Shown: one piece after another, positions 42,703-51,572 of the stretch
How positions within the stretch are numbered: position 1 is the first letter of the stretch
Layout of the letters: each line of letters begins with the position of its first letter
From: Porphyromonas sp. COT-290 OH3588
Lineage (GTDB): Bacteria; Bacteroidota; Bacteroidia; Bacteroidales; Porphyromonadaceae
NCBI RefSeq assembly: GCF_000769075.1
Contig: NZ_JRFC01000014.1
Span: 64,023 to 128,022 of the forward strand
Direction: 5' to 3'
Length of the DNA stretch: 64,000 bases
The notes under the pieces: model-generated
Told to the model about the DNA's origin: nothing
The model's database searches: none
The model's input: the letters and a program-made list of their open reading frames with translations, nothing else
Position numbers and translations under genes: made by a program

Positions 42703-44763
42703 CTACTTCTTAAGCCACTTGTCCAGCCAGCCAAAGTAGGTGCGCTGCCAGAGCAGAGCGTTCTGTGGGCGGAGGATCCAGTGGTTCTCGTCTGGGTAAA
42801 CTAGGAGTTGGCTAGGAATACCACGCAGCTGAGCAGCATTGAAAGCAGCCATGCCTTGATCTGCTAGGATGCGGAAGTCCTTCTCTCCGTGGATCACTAG
42901 GATCGGCGTGTCCCACTTGTCTATAAACTTATGTGGCGAGTTGGCGAATGTACGTTGAGCGACCTTATTATCTCTCTCCCATGGCGCACCACCCATATCC
43001 CAGTTTGCAAACCACATCTCCTCTGTCGTGAGGTACTGCATCTCCATGTTGAAGATACCCGCATGAGCGATGAAAGCGGCAAAACGCTTCTCGTGATTAC
43101 CAGCTAGGTAGAAAGTAGAGAAGCCACCATAACTCGCACCAACACAACCAATGCGTTCGGCATCGACGTATGGCTCTTGCTTCATTTGGTCTACGGCAGT
43201 CAAGTAGTCACGGATATTCTGTCCGGGATAATCGCCACTAATCTGTTCATTCCAAGCCTTACCGAAGCTAGGCACACCATGGCGGTTAGGAGCGATGACG
43301 ATATAACCCTGCTCTGCCATTAGGCGGAGGTTCCAACGGAACGAGAAGAATTGGCTAACCGTGCTCTGTGGCCCCCCTTGACAATAGAGCAGAGCTGGAT
43401 ATTTCTTGTTCTTGTCAAACCCGGGAGGCAGTACAATCCACACGAGCATATCGCCACCATCTGTCGTCTTCATCCAGCGTTTCTCTACGGTCATCGGTGC
43501 TAGTCGCTCCATAGTTGCCTTATTTTCACAAGTAATCGCTGTCGCTTCACCCGTCTTGAGATTCACCCGATAGAGGTCGGTAGGCTCTAGCATACTCTGG
43601 CGACCAGCCAACATTTGCCCCTGCTCCACTTGGAATGAAGTATAGTTGTACTGCCCTTGGGTAATCTGACGAATCTTACGGTTTTTGAGAGTAATCTGAT
43701 GTAGGTGCGTTTCTGCCTTGACACAGCTCTGGAAGTATATGCTCTTACTATCGGCCGACCACTGTGTGTGCTCAACATCGCACTCAAAGCCTTCGGTTAG
43801 CCAAGTCTTCTTCCCCGTCTTGAGATCCATTACAAACAAGCGTTTCAAGTCGGCCTCATAGCCGTCGCGCTCCATACTTGTCCAGCTGATCTGCTTGCCA
43901 TCGGGAGAGAAGACAGGGTGTGTATCATAACCCATCATACCTTCTGTTATATTTTGGGTTTTGCCAGTTGCTGTATCGTAGATGTAGATATCGCTATTGG
44001 TCGAGAGGCTGTAGGCAACGCCAGTCTTCTTGCGACTTGCGTATGCGATGTTCTTCCCGTCTGGGCTCCATGCCACATCTTCGATAGGGCTAAAAGGCTT
44101 CATTGGTGCTTCGTAAGGCTCGCCTTCTAGAATGTCCTTACCCGAAGTAATAGGGCTATTGCCTAAATCAGCAAAGAAAATGTGTGGGATAGTTTCCACC
44201 CATTCGTCCCAGTGCTTATACATCAGATCATTGATCACACGCCCTGTGGCTTTGGGCAGGTCGGGATAGAGATCAGCAGTAGACTTACCAAACTTAATTT
44301 CCTTGACATAAAGCACTCGGCTCTCATCTGGAGAGATGATATAGCTGCTAATTCCACCCTCTATATTGGTGAGCTGACGGCGATCGCTTCCGTCTGCAGC
44401 CATACTCCAGAGCTGCATAGCTCCGCTCTCTGTACTAAGATAGCTGATACGTCCGCTCTTCATCCAGCGAGGGCTGTACTCTCCAGCCGTCGTCTTGGTG
44501 AGCTGAGTGCGCCCCTGCCCGTCAAGGCCTACACGGAAAAGTTCTGTCTGACTTTTGTTCTCCTGAATGCTTGGGAAACTAACGGAATAAACGACGCTCT
44601 TGCCATCGGGAGAGAGCGAGGCATCGCCTACGCGAGCCATCTCGAGCAGGCGTTCGGGCGTCAACTTCAGATGGTTTGACGAAGCAAATTCGCACTGCGC
44701 TGTAGCCGAGGCTCCAATTGTAGAAGCTGCTACGGCAGAATAAAGCATTTGTTTGAATGTCAT
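42703..44763 (-). CDS. dpp5: S9 prolyl-oligopeptidase family dipeptidyl peptidase (DPP5-like)
   Basis: The 686-residue protein has a signal peptide (SAVAASTIGASATAQ), a seven-bladed propeller domain to about 420 and an alpha/beta hydrolase domain. The catalytic Ser544 is in GASYGG, and the family Asp and His are in DTPILVIHGEKDFRIL and PDENHWIL. Segments such as INDLMYKHWDEWVETIPH and APMKPFSPIEDVAWSPDGKNIAYASRK match what I recall of P. gingivalis DPP5, a periplasmic enzyme that removes dipeptides with hydrophobic residues at P1. Such enzymes feed dipeptides to an asaccharolytic metabolism. It lies 19 bp downstream of the VOC gene. Confidence 0.93.
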   Translation of the reverse strand: MTFKQMLYSAVAASTIGASATAQCEFASSNHLKLTPERLLEMARVGDASLSPDGKSVVYSVSFPSIQENKSQTELFRVGLDGQGRTQLTKTTAGEYSPRWMKSGRISYLSTESGAMQLWSMAADGSDRRQLTNIEGGISSYIISPDESRVLYVKEIKFGKSTADLYPDLPKATGRVINDLMYKHWDEWVETIPHIFFADLGNSPITSGKDILEGEPYEAPMKPFSPIEDVAWSPDGKNIAYASRKKTGVAYSLSTNSDIYIYDTATGKTQNITEGMMGYDTHPVFSPDGKQISWTSMERDGYEADLKRLFVMDLKTGKKTWLTEGFECDVEHTQWSADSKSIYFQSCVKAETHLHQITLKNRKIRQITQGQYNYTSFQVEQGQMLAGRQSMLEPTDLYRVNLKTGEATAITCENKATMERLAPMTVEKRWMKTTDGGDMLVWIVLPPGFDKNKKYPALLYCQGGPQSTVSQFFSFRWNLRLMAEQGYIVIAPNRHGVPSFGKAWNEQISGDYPGQNIRDYLTAVDQMKQEPYVDAERIGCVGASYGGFSTFYLAGNHEKRFAAFIAHAGIFNMEMQYLTTEEMWFANWDMGGAPWERDNKVAQRTFANSPHKFIDKWDTPILVIHGEKDFRILADQGMAAFNAAQLRGIPSQLLVYPDENHWILRPQNALLWQRTYFGWLDKWLKK

Positions 44764-44782
44764 AATGTGATGAAGCTATTAT

Positions 44783-45166
44783 TTACTTATACTTCTCTGG
44801 GAGGATCTCGATCCAGTAGCCATCGGGATCGGAGATGAAGTACAACCCCATGTCGTGATTTTCATAGCAGATGCAGCCCAGCTCTCGGTGATAGGCACGT
44901 ACCTTATCGTAGTTCTCAGCTACACGCATACAGAGATGATACTCCAAGTCCCCAAGGTTATATGGGGTTGCTCTATCTCGTAGCCATGTCAGCTCAAGCA
45001 AGAAGTGTCCATGGCTATCGCATAGATAGACAAGGATAAAAGAGCCATCACTGGCTTCCTTACGGTGATGCTCCTTGAGTCCAAGAGCTTCTTCGTAAAA
45101 CTTGAGCGAACGCTCGAGGTCAAAAACATTAAAGTTGAAGTGCTCGAATCTAGCTTGTATATCCAT
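44783..45166 (-). CDS. VOC-superfamily protein, glyoxalase I-like
   Basis: The 127-residue protein is one VOC module with FEHFNFNVFDLERSLKFYEEALGL, FLLELTW, YHLCMRV and FISDPDGYWIEILPE. The positions of His, Glu, His and Glu fit the metal ligands of glyoxalase I, which isomerises the methylglyoxal-thiol adduct to a lactoyl thioester. The length is that of bacterial GloA, so a lactoylglutathione-lyase-like role is the best guess. Bacteroidetes generally lack glutathione, so the thiol cofactor may differ. dpp5 follows after 19 bp and is probably co-transcribed. Confidence 0.85.
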   Translation of the reverse strand: MDIQARFEHFNFNVFDLERSLKFYEEALGLKEHHRKEASDGSFILVYLCDSHGHFLLELTWLRDRATPYNLGDLEYHLCMRVAENYDKVRAYHRELGCICYENHDMGLYFISDPDGYWIEILPEKYK

Positions 45167-45296
45167 AATTCTTCATTTGAGTTTTGTCGGCTCGACTATC
45201 GTGCTAGAGCCATTGATTGCAATCCTCCACAAACTTACACAAAAAAAGGATAATCTTCTGGCCTATACATTCATAATGATTAGGGATACACTTAAG

Positions 45297-45331
45297 ACAA
45301 AAAGAGGACGACACGTCTGTGTCGTCCTCTT
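45297..45331 (-). terminator. Terminator of tRNA-Val
   Basis: On the minus strand AAGAGGACGACAC and GTGTCGTCCTCTT are complementary around AGAC and are followed by TTTTGTC. It begins 4 bp past the tRNA. Confidence 0.85.
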
Positions 45332-45334
45332 GAT

Positions 45335-45412
45335 TGGTGGGCCCAATAGGATTCGAACCTATGACCCTCTGCTTGTAAGGCAGATGCTCTAAACCAGCTG
45401 AGCTATAGGCCC
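45335..45412 (-). tRNA. tRNA-Val (anticodon TAC)
   Basis: On the minus strand GGGCCTA pairs with TGGGCCC in the acceptor stem, followed by discriminator A and an encoded CCA. The D arm is AGCTCAGCTGGTTTAGAGC. The anticodon stem TCTGC/GCAGA encloses CTTACAA (anticodon TAC). The T arm is ATAGG TTCGAAT CCTAT. Confidence 0.96.
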
Positions 45413-45440
45413 AATCATCGCCTTTTGTCCTTCGACGATG

Positions 45441-45470
45441 CAAAGGTATAATCTTTTTCTATATCCACAA
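45441..45470 (-). promoter_or_regulatory. Promoter of tRNA-Val
   Basis: On the minus strand TTG (45468-45470) and TACCTTTG (45441-45448) are separated by 19 nt. The start site should fall about 20 nt before the tRNA. Confidence 0.65.
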
Positions 45471-45547
45471 TACCCCAAGTGTATTTTCCGAGAAATTTAT
45501 TGAGCGACGAAACTACATTCTGTCGGAATAGGCTGAACACCTTGGGC

Positions 45548-46660
45548 TTATCTAATTAGCTTCTCGAGCTCATCTACGATCTTCTCAGCGGCTCTACCCT
45601 GCGCTAGTTTAAGGGCTTCGCCATGCAGTGAAGCACACATGGTCTCGTCCTTAACCAGCTCAATGGTCCGAGGCGTCAGCTCTCTGCGTGCATCCCTATC
45701 GGCAATCAAGATTGCTGCACCTCTGCTAGAGAGAGCTAGAGCATTCTTCGTCTGATGATCCTCCGCCACATTGGGCGAAGGCACCAATACACTTGGTTTA
45801 CCAAGCAGACAAATCTCCGAGATAGAGCCTGCACCAGCCCTTGAGATGACGACATCGGCAAGGCCATAGGCAAGATCCATACGATCGATGAAAGCATTCG
45901 TATAGATAGGAGCATCGTAGCCAGCAACTAGCTCACGAGCTTTATCCTGATAGCTTGTACCTGTCTGCCAGATGAGTGTAATCCCTGCAAGTCGCCACTG
46001 CTCAAGCTGTAGACCGATACTCTCATTGATCGTGAGTGCGCCCAAACTACCGCCAACAACCAAAACGATACGCTCAGCCCCCTCTGATAAGCCAAAATAC
46101 CTAAGTGCCTCCGCTCGATCGAAGTGCTGAGGGAACTCAATCTGCGGGCGAATGGGATTGCCCGTGAGGACAATCTTGTCTTTTGGGAAGAAACGTTCCA
46201 TAGCGGGATAAGCCACACAGATGCGGTCGGCCCTTCTTGACAGGAACTTATTAGTGAGGCCTGCATACGAATTCTGCTCCTGTATGAGCGTTGGCACCCC
46301 AAGCGATTGCGCCGCCTTGAGCGTTGGAGCACTTGCATAGCCTCCAACTCCAACCACGACATCGGGCTGGAACTGACGAATTATATCTCGTGCCATCACT
46401 AGGCTGACAAAGAAATTCTTCAGGACGCCAAAATTTTTCCAGATTTGCTTACGCTTGAGTCCCTCCACAGGCAAGCCTTTGATTGAATACCCTGCAGCTG
46501 GCACTCTCGTCATCTCCATACGTCCCTCTGCTCCGATGAAGAGGATTTCGACATTGGGATAACGCTTGCGCAAAGTGTCAGCAATCGATAAAGCTGGGAA
46601 GATATGCCCACCCGTACCACCACCACTGATAATCACTCTCTTGATTGTTCCTATTGACAT
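45548..46660 (-). CDS. murG: UDP-N-acetylglucosamine-lipid I transferase
   Basis: The 370-residue GT-B enzyme has the glycine-rich GGGTGGHIFPALSIA start, GVGGYASAPTLKAAQ, LTGNPIRPQI, a second glycine loop VVGGSLGALTINE, and the sugar-nucleotide site SRAGAGSISEICLLGKPSVLVPSP. MurG adds GlcNAc from UDP-GlcNAc to lipid I at the inner face of the membrane to make lipid II. It is the last gene of a murD-ftsW-murG operon and lies 7 bp after ftsW. murC and ftsQAZ, which usually follow, are absent: the next element downstream is tRNA-Val. Confidence 0.97.
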   Translation of the reverse strand: MSIGTIKRVIISGGGTGGHIFPALSIADTLRKRYPNVEILFIGAEGRMEMTRVPAAGYSIKGLPVEGLKRKQIWKNFGVLKNFFVSLVMARDIIRQFQPDVVVGVGGYASAPTLKAAQSLGVPTLIQEQNSYAGLTNKFLSRRADRICVAYPAMERFFPKDKIVLTGNPIRPQIEFPQHFDRAEALRYFGLSEGAERIVLVVGGSLGALTINESIGLQLEQWRLAGITLIWQTGTSYQDKARELVAGYDAPIYTNAFIDRMDLAYGLADVVISRAGAGSISEICLLGKPSVLVPSPNVAEDHQTKNALALSSRGAAILIADRDARRELTPRTIELVKDETMCASLHGEALKLAQGRAAEKIVDELEKLIR

Positions 46661-46667
46661 AGTATTT

Positions 46668-47933
46668 CTATTTAGAGTCTAATCCCAAATCACGTGCTCC
46701 ACCCTCCAGCAAAGCCACCTCACTCTCGAGGGAAGCCACCTCATTTTGGACACGAGAGATGCTGAGCATCATGCCCATAGCGATGCTACACACCATAAGA
46801 GAAGAACCTCCGTAGCTAATGAGTGGCAAGGTCTGCCCCGTCATAAATATCCCTGCCACCACAGCGATATTGACTAAGGCCTGTAAAGGGAACATCAGCC
46901 CGATACCCAGCAGAAGGGCACGCCGATGCCTGTTCTTCTCCCTCATAGCCAAGTGGCCGGCCCAATAGAACCAAAAGATGTAGAGCAAAGGGACGAGAAT
47001 AAGGCCGAATATCCCATATTCCTCGACAATAATCGCATAGATAAAATCGGAGTAAGCCATCGGAAGGCTATCTCTAACCTTACTACTGCCGGGGCCATGT
47101 GGGAGCAGACGGCTATTGGCTAAAGCTATTTGCCCCATTTGGCTCTGTCGATCTGCATCGTTGAGAATAAACTTGGAGGCATCATCATCTTTCGCAATCT
47201 TGTGCAAACGATTCTGCCATGTTATGGCTCTCTCGTGTATCTTGCCTAGTTGCTGAGGAGATACCCAAATGAGGGTAGCCACAAAAGCTGCACCCAATAC
47301 TAAGATTGGCACACCAAACTTGAAAAGCAGTCGCCAAGGAGCTTTGAGAATAATGGAGTATATCGCTACGAATACCCCGAAAAGAACACCCGTAGAGAGG
47401 TTCTCCAGCATAAAAAGGCCTATAAAAAGCCCAGACACCACCCAGTAAACTCCGAAGTAGAGATTCGCTCGCTCGGGACTCTCGTTAGACAAAGTATAGG
47501 TAATAGCCCCCCATAAGATGAGGCACAGCTTAAAAAACTCGGAAGGTTGTAGGCTGAAGCCAAGAACATCAATCCAACGCACAGCCCCATTGATTTCTTT
47601 ACCAAAGAAAGGCAAGGCAAGAATCATAGCAATAACGATAGCACTGTATAGCAAGGCTTTGTTGCGGAACCATGCTGGTGGGAGCTGAGAAGTCAATACC
47701 GTAAGCCCAAACGCAGCTAAAAGAAAGATGAGATGCTTAAAGATAGGAGCGAAACCGAAACCCGAAGTGGAGGACTTATATATCTCCGAGCTTAGAGCAC
47801 TAGAAACAGAGAGTGCTGAGATAATTAAGAAGATAACGTAGACAACCCACAGTTGCCAGCTCCCCTCAAAGATCCTCTTGAACCAGTCAGCACGATTGGG
47901 CTGTGAAGCCGTATAGGTCTGATCTACTTGCAT
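46668..47933 (-). CDS. ftsW: FtsW, lipid II polymerase of the division machinery
   Basis: The 421-residue SEDS protein has about ten membrane helices and the family segments GAVRWIDVLGFSLQPSEFFKL, MGQIALANSRLLPHGPGSSK and FIYAIIVEEYGIFGLILVPLLY, plus QTLPLISYGGSSLMVCSIAMGM near the end. FtsW polymerises lipid II into glycan strands together with a class B transpeptidase. The start overlaps the murD end by 10 bp, and murG follows after 7 bp. Confidence 0.96.
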   Translation of the reverse strand: MQVDQTYTASQPNRADWFKRIFEGSWQLWVVYVIFLIISALSVSSALSSEIYKSSTSGFGFAPIFKHLIFLLAAFGLTVLTSQLPPAWFRNKALLYSAIVIAMILALPFFGKEINGAVRWIDVLGFSLQPSEFFKLCLILWGAITYTLSNESPERANLYFGVYWVVSGLFIGLFMLENLSTGVLFGVFVAIYSIILKAPWRLLFKFGVPILVLGAAFVATLIWVSPQQLGKIHERAITWQNRLHKIAKDDDASKFILNDADRQSQMGQIALANSRLLPHGPGSSKVRDSLPMAYSDFIYAIIVEEYGIFGLILVPLLYIFWFYWAGHLAMREKNRHRRALLLGIGLMFPLQALVNIAVVAGIFMTGQTLPLISYGGSSLMVCSIAMGMMLSISRVQNEVASLESEVALLEGGARDLGLDSK

Positions 47934-49300
47934 TCCAATTCCCTTTTTAGAGTTAGAACCTGCTCTCGGAAGCAGTCACCTCGATGTTCGTAATTGTTGA
48001 ATAGATCAAAGCTAGCACAAGCTGGCGAAAGCAGTACCGTATCCCCTTCTTGAGCGAACGAATGACTTATTTTAATCGCCTCCTCCATACTGTGAGCATC
48101 AGCAATGAGATCAATCCGCCCGTCGAAGGTCTGATGCAACTTAGCCGAATCTGTCGTTAAGAAAACTAGAGCACGAGCACCAGAGAGCACGAGGTCTGCT
48201 ATTTCCTCGTAGTTATTACCCTTGTCCGTCCCCCCGAGGATCAGCACATAGGGTGTAGTCATCGTACGCAAGGCGTAGTAAGTCGAGTTGATATTCGTAG
48301 CCTTGGAGTCGTTGATGTAGCGCACGCCCTCTACCACCGCCACCTTCTCTAGTCGATGTGGCACATTGACAAAGTCATGTAGAGCTGTTCGCAAGGCTTC
48401 CTCTGGGACGCCTAAGAAGAGTGCAGCACAAGAAGCTGCCATAGCATTCTGCAGGTTATGCGGACCTTGAAGAGCAAGAGAAGAGATCGGGTACTCAAAG
48501 CTCCGGCCAGAGAAGTGAACACGCATCAGATGATCGTCGGACTTATCTGCTGCTGCCCCTGCCTGCTCGTAAGTAACAAAAGGCAATAGCTGCATGGGCA
48601 TAGGCTGATTGGCCAACACATACTGAGTGATGAACTCGTCCTCGCCCCAATAGATGAAAGCGTCTTGCGATGTCTGATTCTGGAGAATGCGCATCTTGGC
48701 TAGAGCATACTGCTCCATACTATTATTATAGCGGTCTAAATGATCCGGGGTGATGTTCATCAGCAAGGCAACATGGACATGGAAGTCGTACATATCATCG
48801 AGTTGGAAGCTACTAAGTTCAATAACGAAGTAGTCGGGTTGCTCGTCTGTACACACTTGGCGTGCTAGGCTAAAACCAACATTGCCAGCCAAGCCAACAC
48901 TATAGCCAGCGGTTTCTAGGATATGATACAGCCACATAGTAGTCGTGGTCTTGCCATTACTCCCTGTGATCCCGATTGTCCGTCCCTTGGTGTACCGCCC
49001 TGCGAACTCAATCTCCGAAACAACGGGGATATTTGCCTCGCATATCGCCTTGATAATAGGCGCTGTGTGTGGGATACCCGGCGACTTGATGACCTCTCGA
49101 GCCTGCAAGATCACCTCCCGAGTATGCTGTCTTTCTTCATAGGGGATACTATGCTCCTCAAGCTCCTTCCTATACTTATCGGAGATCTGTCCGTAGTCCG
49201 AAACAAAAACAGAGATCCCTCGACTCTTACACAGAAGTGCTGCTCCTACACCACTCTCTCCAGCCCCAAGGACTACGATATCATAGTTGCAAGCGTCCAT
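47924..49300 (-). CDS. murD: UDP-N-acetylmuramoyl-alanine:D-glutamate ligase
   Basis: The 458-residue Mur ligase has an N-terminal Rossmann-like domain (IVVLGAGESGVGAALLCKSRG), ATP-binding GITGSNGKTTTT, ELSSFQLDDM, MNITPDHLDRY and a C-terminal domain with INDSKATN. It adds D-glutamate to UDP-MurNAc-alanine in the cytoplasm. It is the first gene of the three-gene operon with ftsW and murG. mraY and murE, which usually precede it, are not upstream; instead there is a promoter and the GAPDH terminator. Confidence 0.97.
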   Translation of the reverse strand: MDACNYDIVVLGAGESGVGAALLCKSRGISVFVSDYGQISDKYRKELEEHSIPYEERQHTREVILQAREVIKSPGIPHTAPIIKAICEANIPVVSEIEFAGRYTKGRTIGITGSNGKTTTTMWLYHILETAGYSVGLAGNVGFSLARQVCTDEQPDYFVIELSSFQLDDMYDFHVHVALLMNITPDHLDRYNNSMEQYALAKMRILQNQTSQDAFIYWGEDEFITQYVLANQPMPMQLLPFVTYEQAGAAADKSDDHLMRVHFSGRSFEYPISSLALQGPHNLQNAMAASCAALFLGVPEEALRTALHDFVNVPHRLEKVAVVEGVRYINDSKATNINSTYYALRTMTTPYVLILGGTDKGNNYEEIADLVLSGARALVFLTTDSAKLHQTFDGRIDLIADAHSMEEAIKISHSFAQEGDTVLLSPACASFDLFNNYEHRGDCFREQVLTLKRELECK

Positions 49301-49349
49301 ATTTACTTATGTTGATGAGATTTGCTTTATAGTCTGTGATTTTAACCCA

Positions 49350-49379
49350 CAATATTAGCAATTTTTATCCACCTTGCAA
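49350..49379 (-). promoter_or_regulatory. Putative promoter of murD-ftsW-murG
   Basis: On the minus strand TTG (49377-49379), a 19-nt spacer and TAATATTG (49350-49357) resemble the -33/-7 arrangement with one mismatch in the -7 box. The leader would be about 45 nt. Confidence 0.45.
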
Positions 49380-49500
49380 TGCATCTATTAGGGATATCGA
49401 CATAAGATGTCGCGGTGCGCATCTCTCCTCACTGGAGGCCTAGTGATATCCAAGAGGCACAATCTCTCTGATGCGTTGAGAAGTGTACAGACCAAACTAT

Positions 49501-49546
49501 TAAAAAGAAGAGTTCTCGAGCGGCAAACCGCCCGAGAACTCTTCTT
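49501..49546 (-). terminator. Terminator of the GAPDH gene
   Basis: On the minus strand AGAAGAGTTCTCGGGCGG and CCGCTCGAGAACTCTTCT form a long stem with loop TTTG, followed by TTTTTA. It starts 20 bp after the gap stop codon. Confidence 0.9.
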
Positions 49547-49566
49547 CGTTATGTATCAGCCTAAGA

Positions 49567-50601
<1,035 letters not shown>

Positions 50602-50613
50602 TTATTAATCTCT

Positions 50614-50629
50614 TAACCTTTTAAGGTTA
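50614..50629. promoter_or_regulatory. Inverted repeat in the GAPDH leader (possible operator)
   Basis: TAACCTTTTAAGGTTA has 7-bp arms around TT and lies 43 bp upstream of the gap start. It could be an operator or a small leader hairpin. Nothing else supports a specific regulator. Confidence 0.3.
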
Positions 50630-50673
50630 GGTTGCAGAACTTATATGAAAGTGAACCGCCACCCAAACCGCCA

Positions 50674-50681
50674 CAAATTTA
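50674..50681 (-). promoter_or_regulatory. Possible -7 element of the GAPDH gene
   Basis: On the minus strand TAAATTTG fits TAnnTTTG, with TTTG at 50704-50707 22 nt further upstream, slightly long for a -33 box. The leader would be about 95 nt. Confidence 0.35.
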
Positions 50682-50712
50682 AGAATTTTAGTTTATATAG
50701 CCTCAAACTATA

Positions 50713-51267
50713 TCAATCCTTTTTCTCAAACTCCGTGCTAATATCTTCCCCTTGCGGCCCAAACCATGAGGCATACATCTGATAGTTATTAGCGATACGC
50801 TCATTGAGATTGCGACTCTGCTCTGGCTCAACCTTCTTAACAAACTTGGCTGGTACACCCGCCCATAGCTCGTATGGACCGATCTCGGTCTTAGCCAGTA
50901 CCACACTCCCAGCAGCCACGATAGCACCCTCGCCAACTACGGCATCGTCCATCACGATCGACCCCATACCTATAAGCGCTAGATCTCGAATCTTACAGCC
51001 GTGTAGGGTCACGTTGTGCCCTACCGACACATTGTCACCAATCTCTATGGTAGACTTCTGATACAGCGTATGTAGCACAGAGCCGTCCTGTATATTGACG
51101 TTGTTGCCAATGCGGATTGAGTTTACATCCCCTCGCAGTACCGTATTGAACCAAACACTGCATCCGTCGCCCATCACGACATCTCCCACTACCGTCGCAT
51201 TGACAGCAAGGAAGCACTTCTCCCCTATCACGGGGCTAATACCTTTAACGCTCTGTATATAAGCCAT
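50713..51267 (-). CDS. Gamma-class carbonic anhydrase / left-handed beta-helix protein
   Basis: The protein has 184 residues from the ATG at 51267 (MAYIQSVKGISPVIG). Hexapeptide repeats build a left-handed beta-helix, and the three zinc-ligand histidines of gamma carbonic anhydrases are present: His66 (GSVLHT), His84 (VSVGHN) and His89 (VTLHGC). The family hydrates CO2 or acts as a CoA-linked acyltransferase-like protein. A longer frame reaching 51492 would add 75 implausible residues and overlap the next gene, so the shorter start is chosen. The start overlaps the small membrane protein gene by 23 bp. Confidence 0.9.
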   Translation of the reverse strand: MAYIQSVKGISPVIGEKCFLAVNATVVGDVVMGDGCSVWFNTVLRGDVNSIRIGNNVNIQDGSVLHTLYQKSTIEIGDNVSVGHNVTLHGCKIRDLALIGMGSIVMDDAVVGEGAIVAAGSVVLAKTEIGPYELWAGVPAKFVKKVEPEQSRNLNERIANNYQMYASWFGPQGEDISTEFEKKD

Positions 51268-51529
51268 CGTATTGTTCCAATTGTTTTCTCGTTTCTTTGC
51301 CCCTCTTAATCCTACGCATGCTACTATATATATCCCAAGGTAGCAGGTAAATCGTGAAGCGAGTGGCCATAAATAGACTATCTCTGAGCCACCCCTCTGT
51401 ATCCTCGAAAGGCTGGTAGTCAAAGAACAGCGAGTTAATCGCCAAAATAGTGACAAACATAATGGGAATGCTCCACAGTATGTGTCTCCCAATCATCTTG
51501 GCGAGGCTGATATAGTCCTTTCTATCCAT
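51245..51529 (-). CDS. Small membrane protein of unknown function
   Basis: The 94-residue protein from the ATG at 51529 has two hydrophobic segments, ILWSIPIMFVTILAINSLFF and a weaker FMATRFTIYLLPWDIYS, and a basic tail (RRIKRGKETRKQ). I do not recognise a family. It is translationally coupled to the gamma carbonic anhydrase by a 23-bp overlap, and the M24 peptidase gene ends 43 bp upstream. It is probably expressed as part of that run of minus-strand genes. Confidence 0.65.
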   Translation of the reverse strand: MDRKDYISLAKMIGRHILWSIPIMFVTILAINSLFFDYQPFEDTEGWLRDSLFMATRFTIYLLPWDIYSSMRRIKRGKETRKQLEQYDGLYTER

Positions 51530-51572
51530 TGACACTTAACCTCTCTCTATATATAACCTTTTTTGGCCTCAG

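Noticed and set aside
51268-51492. N-terminal extension of the gamma carbonic anhydrase frame
   Set aside because: The extra 75 residues are antisense-like filler overlapping the small membrane protein; the ATG at 51267 matches the family start.
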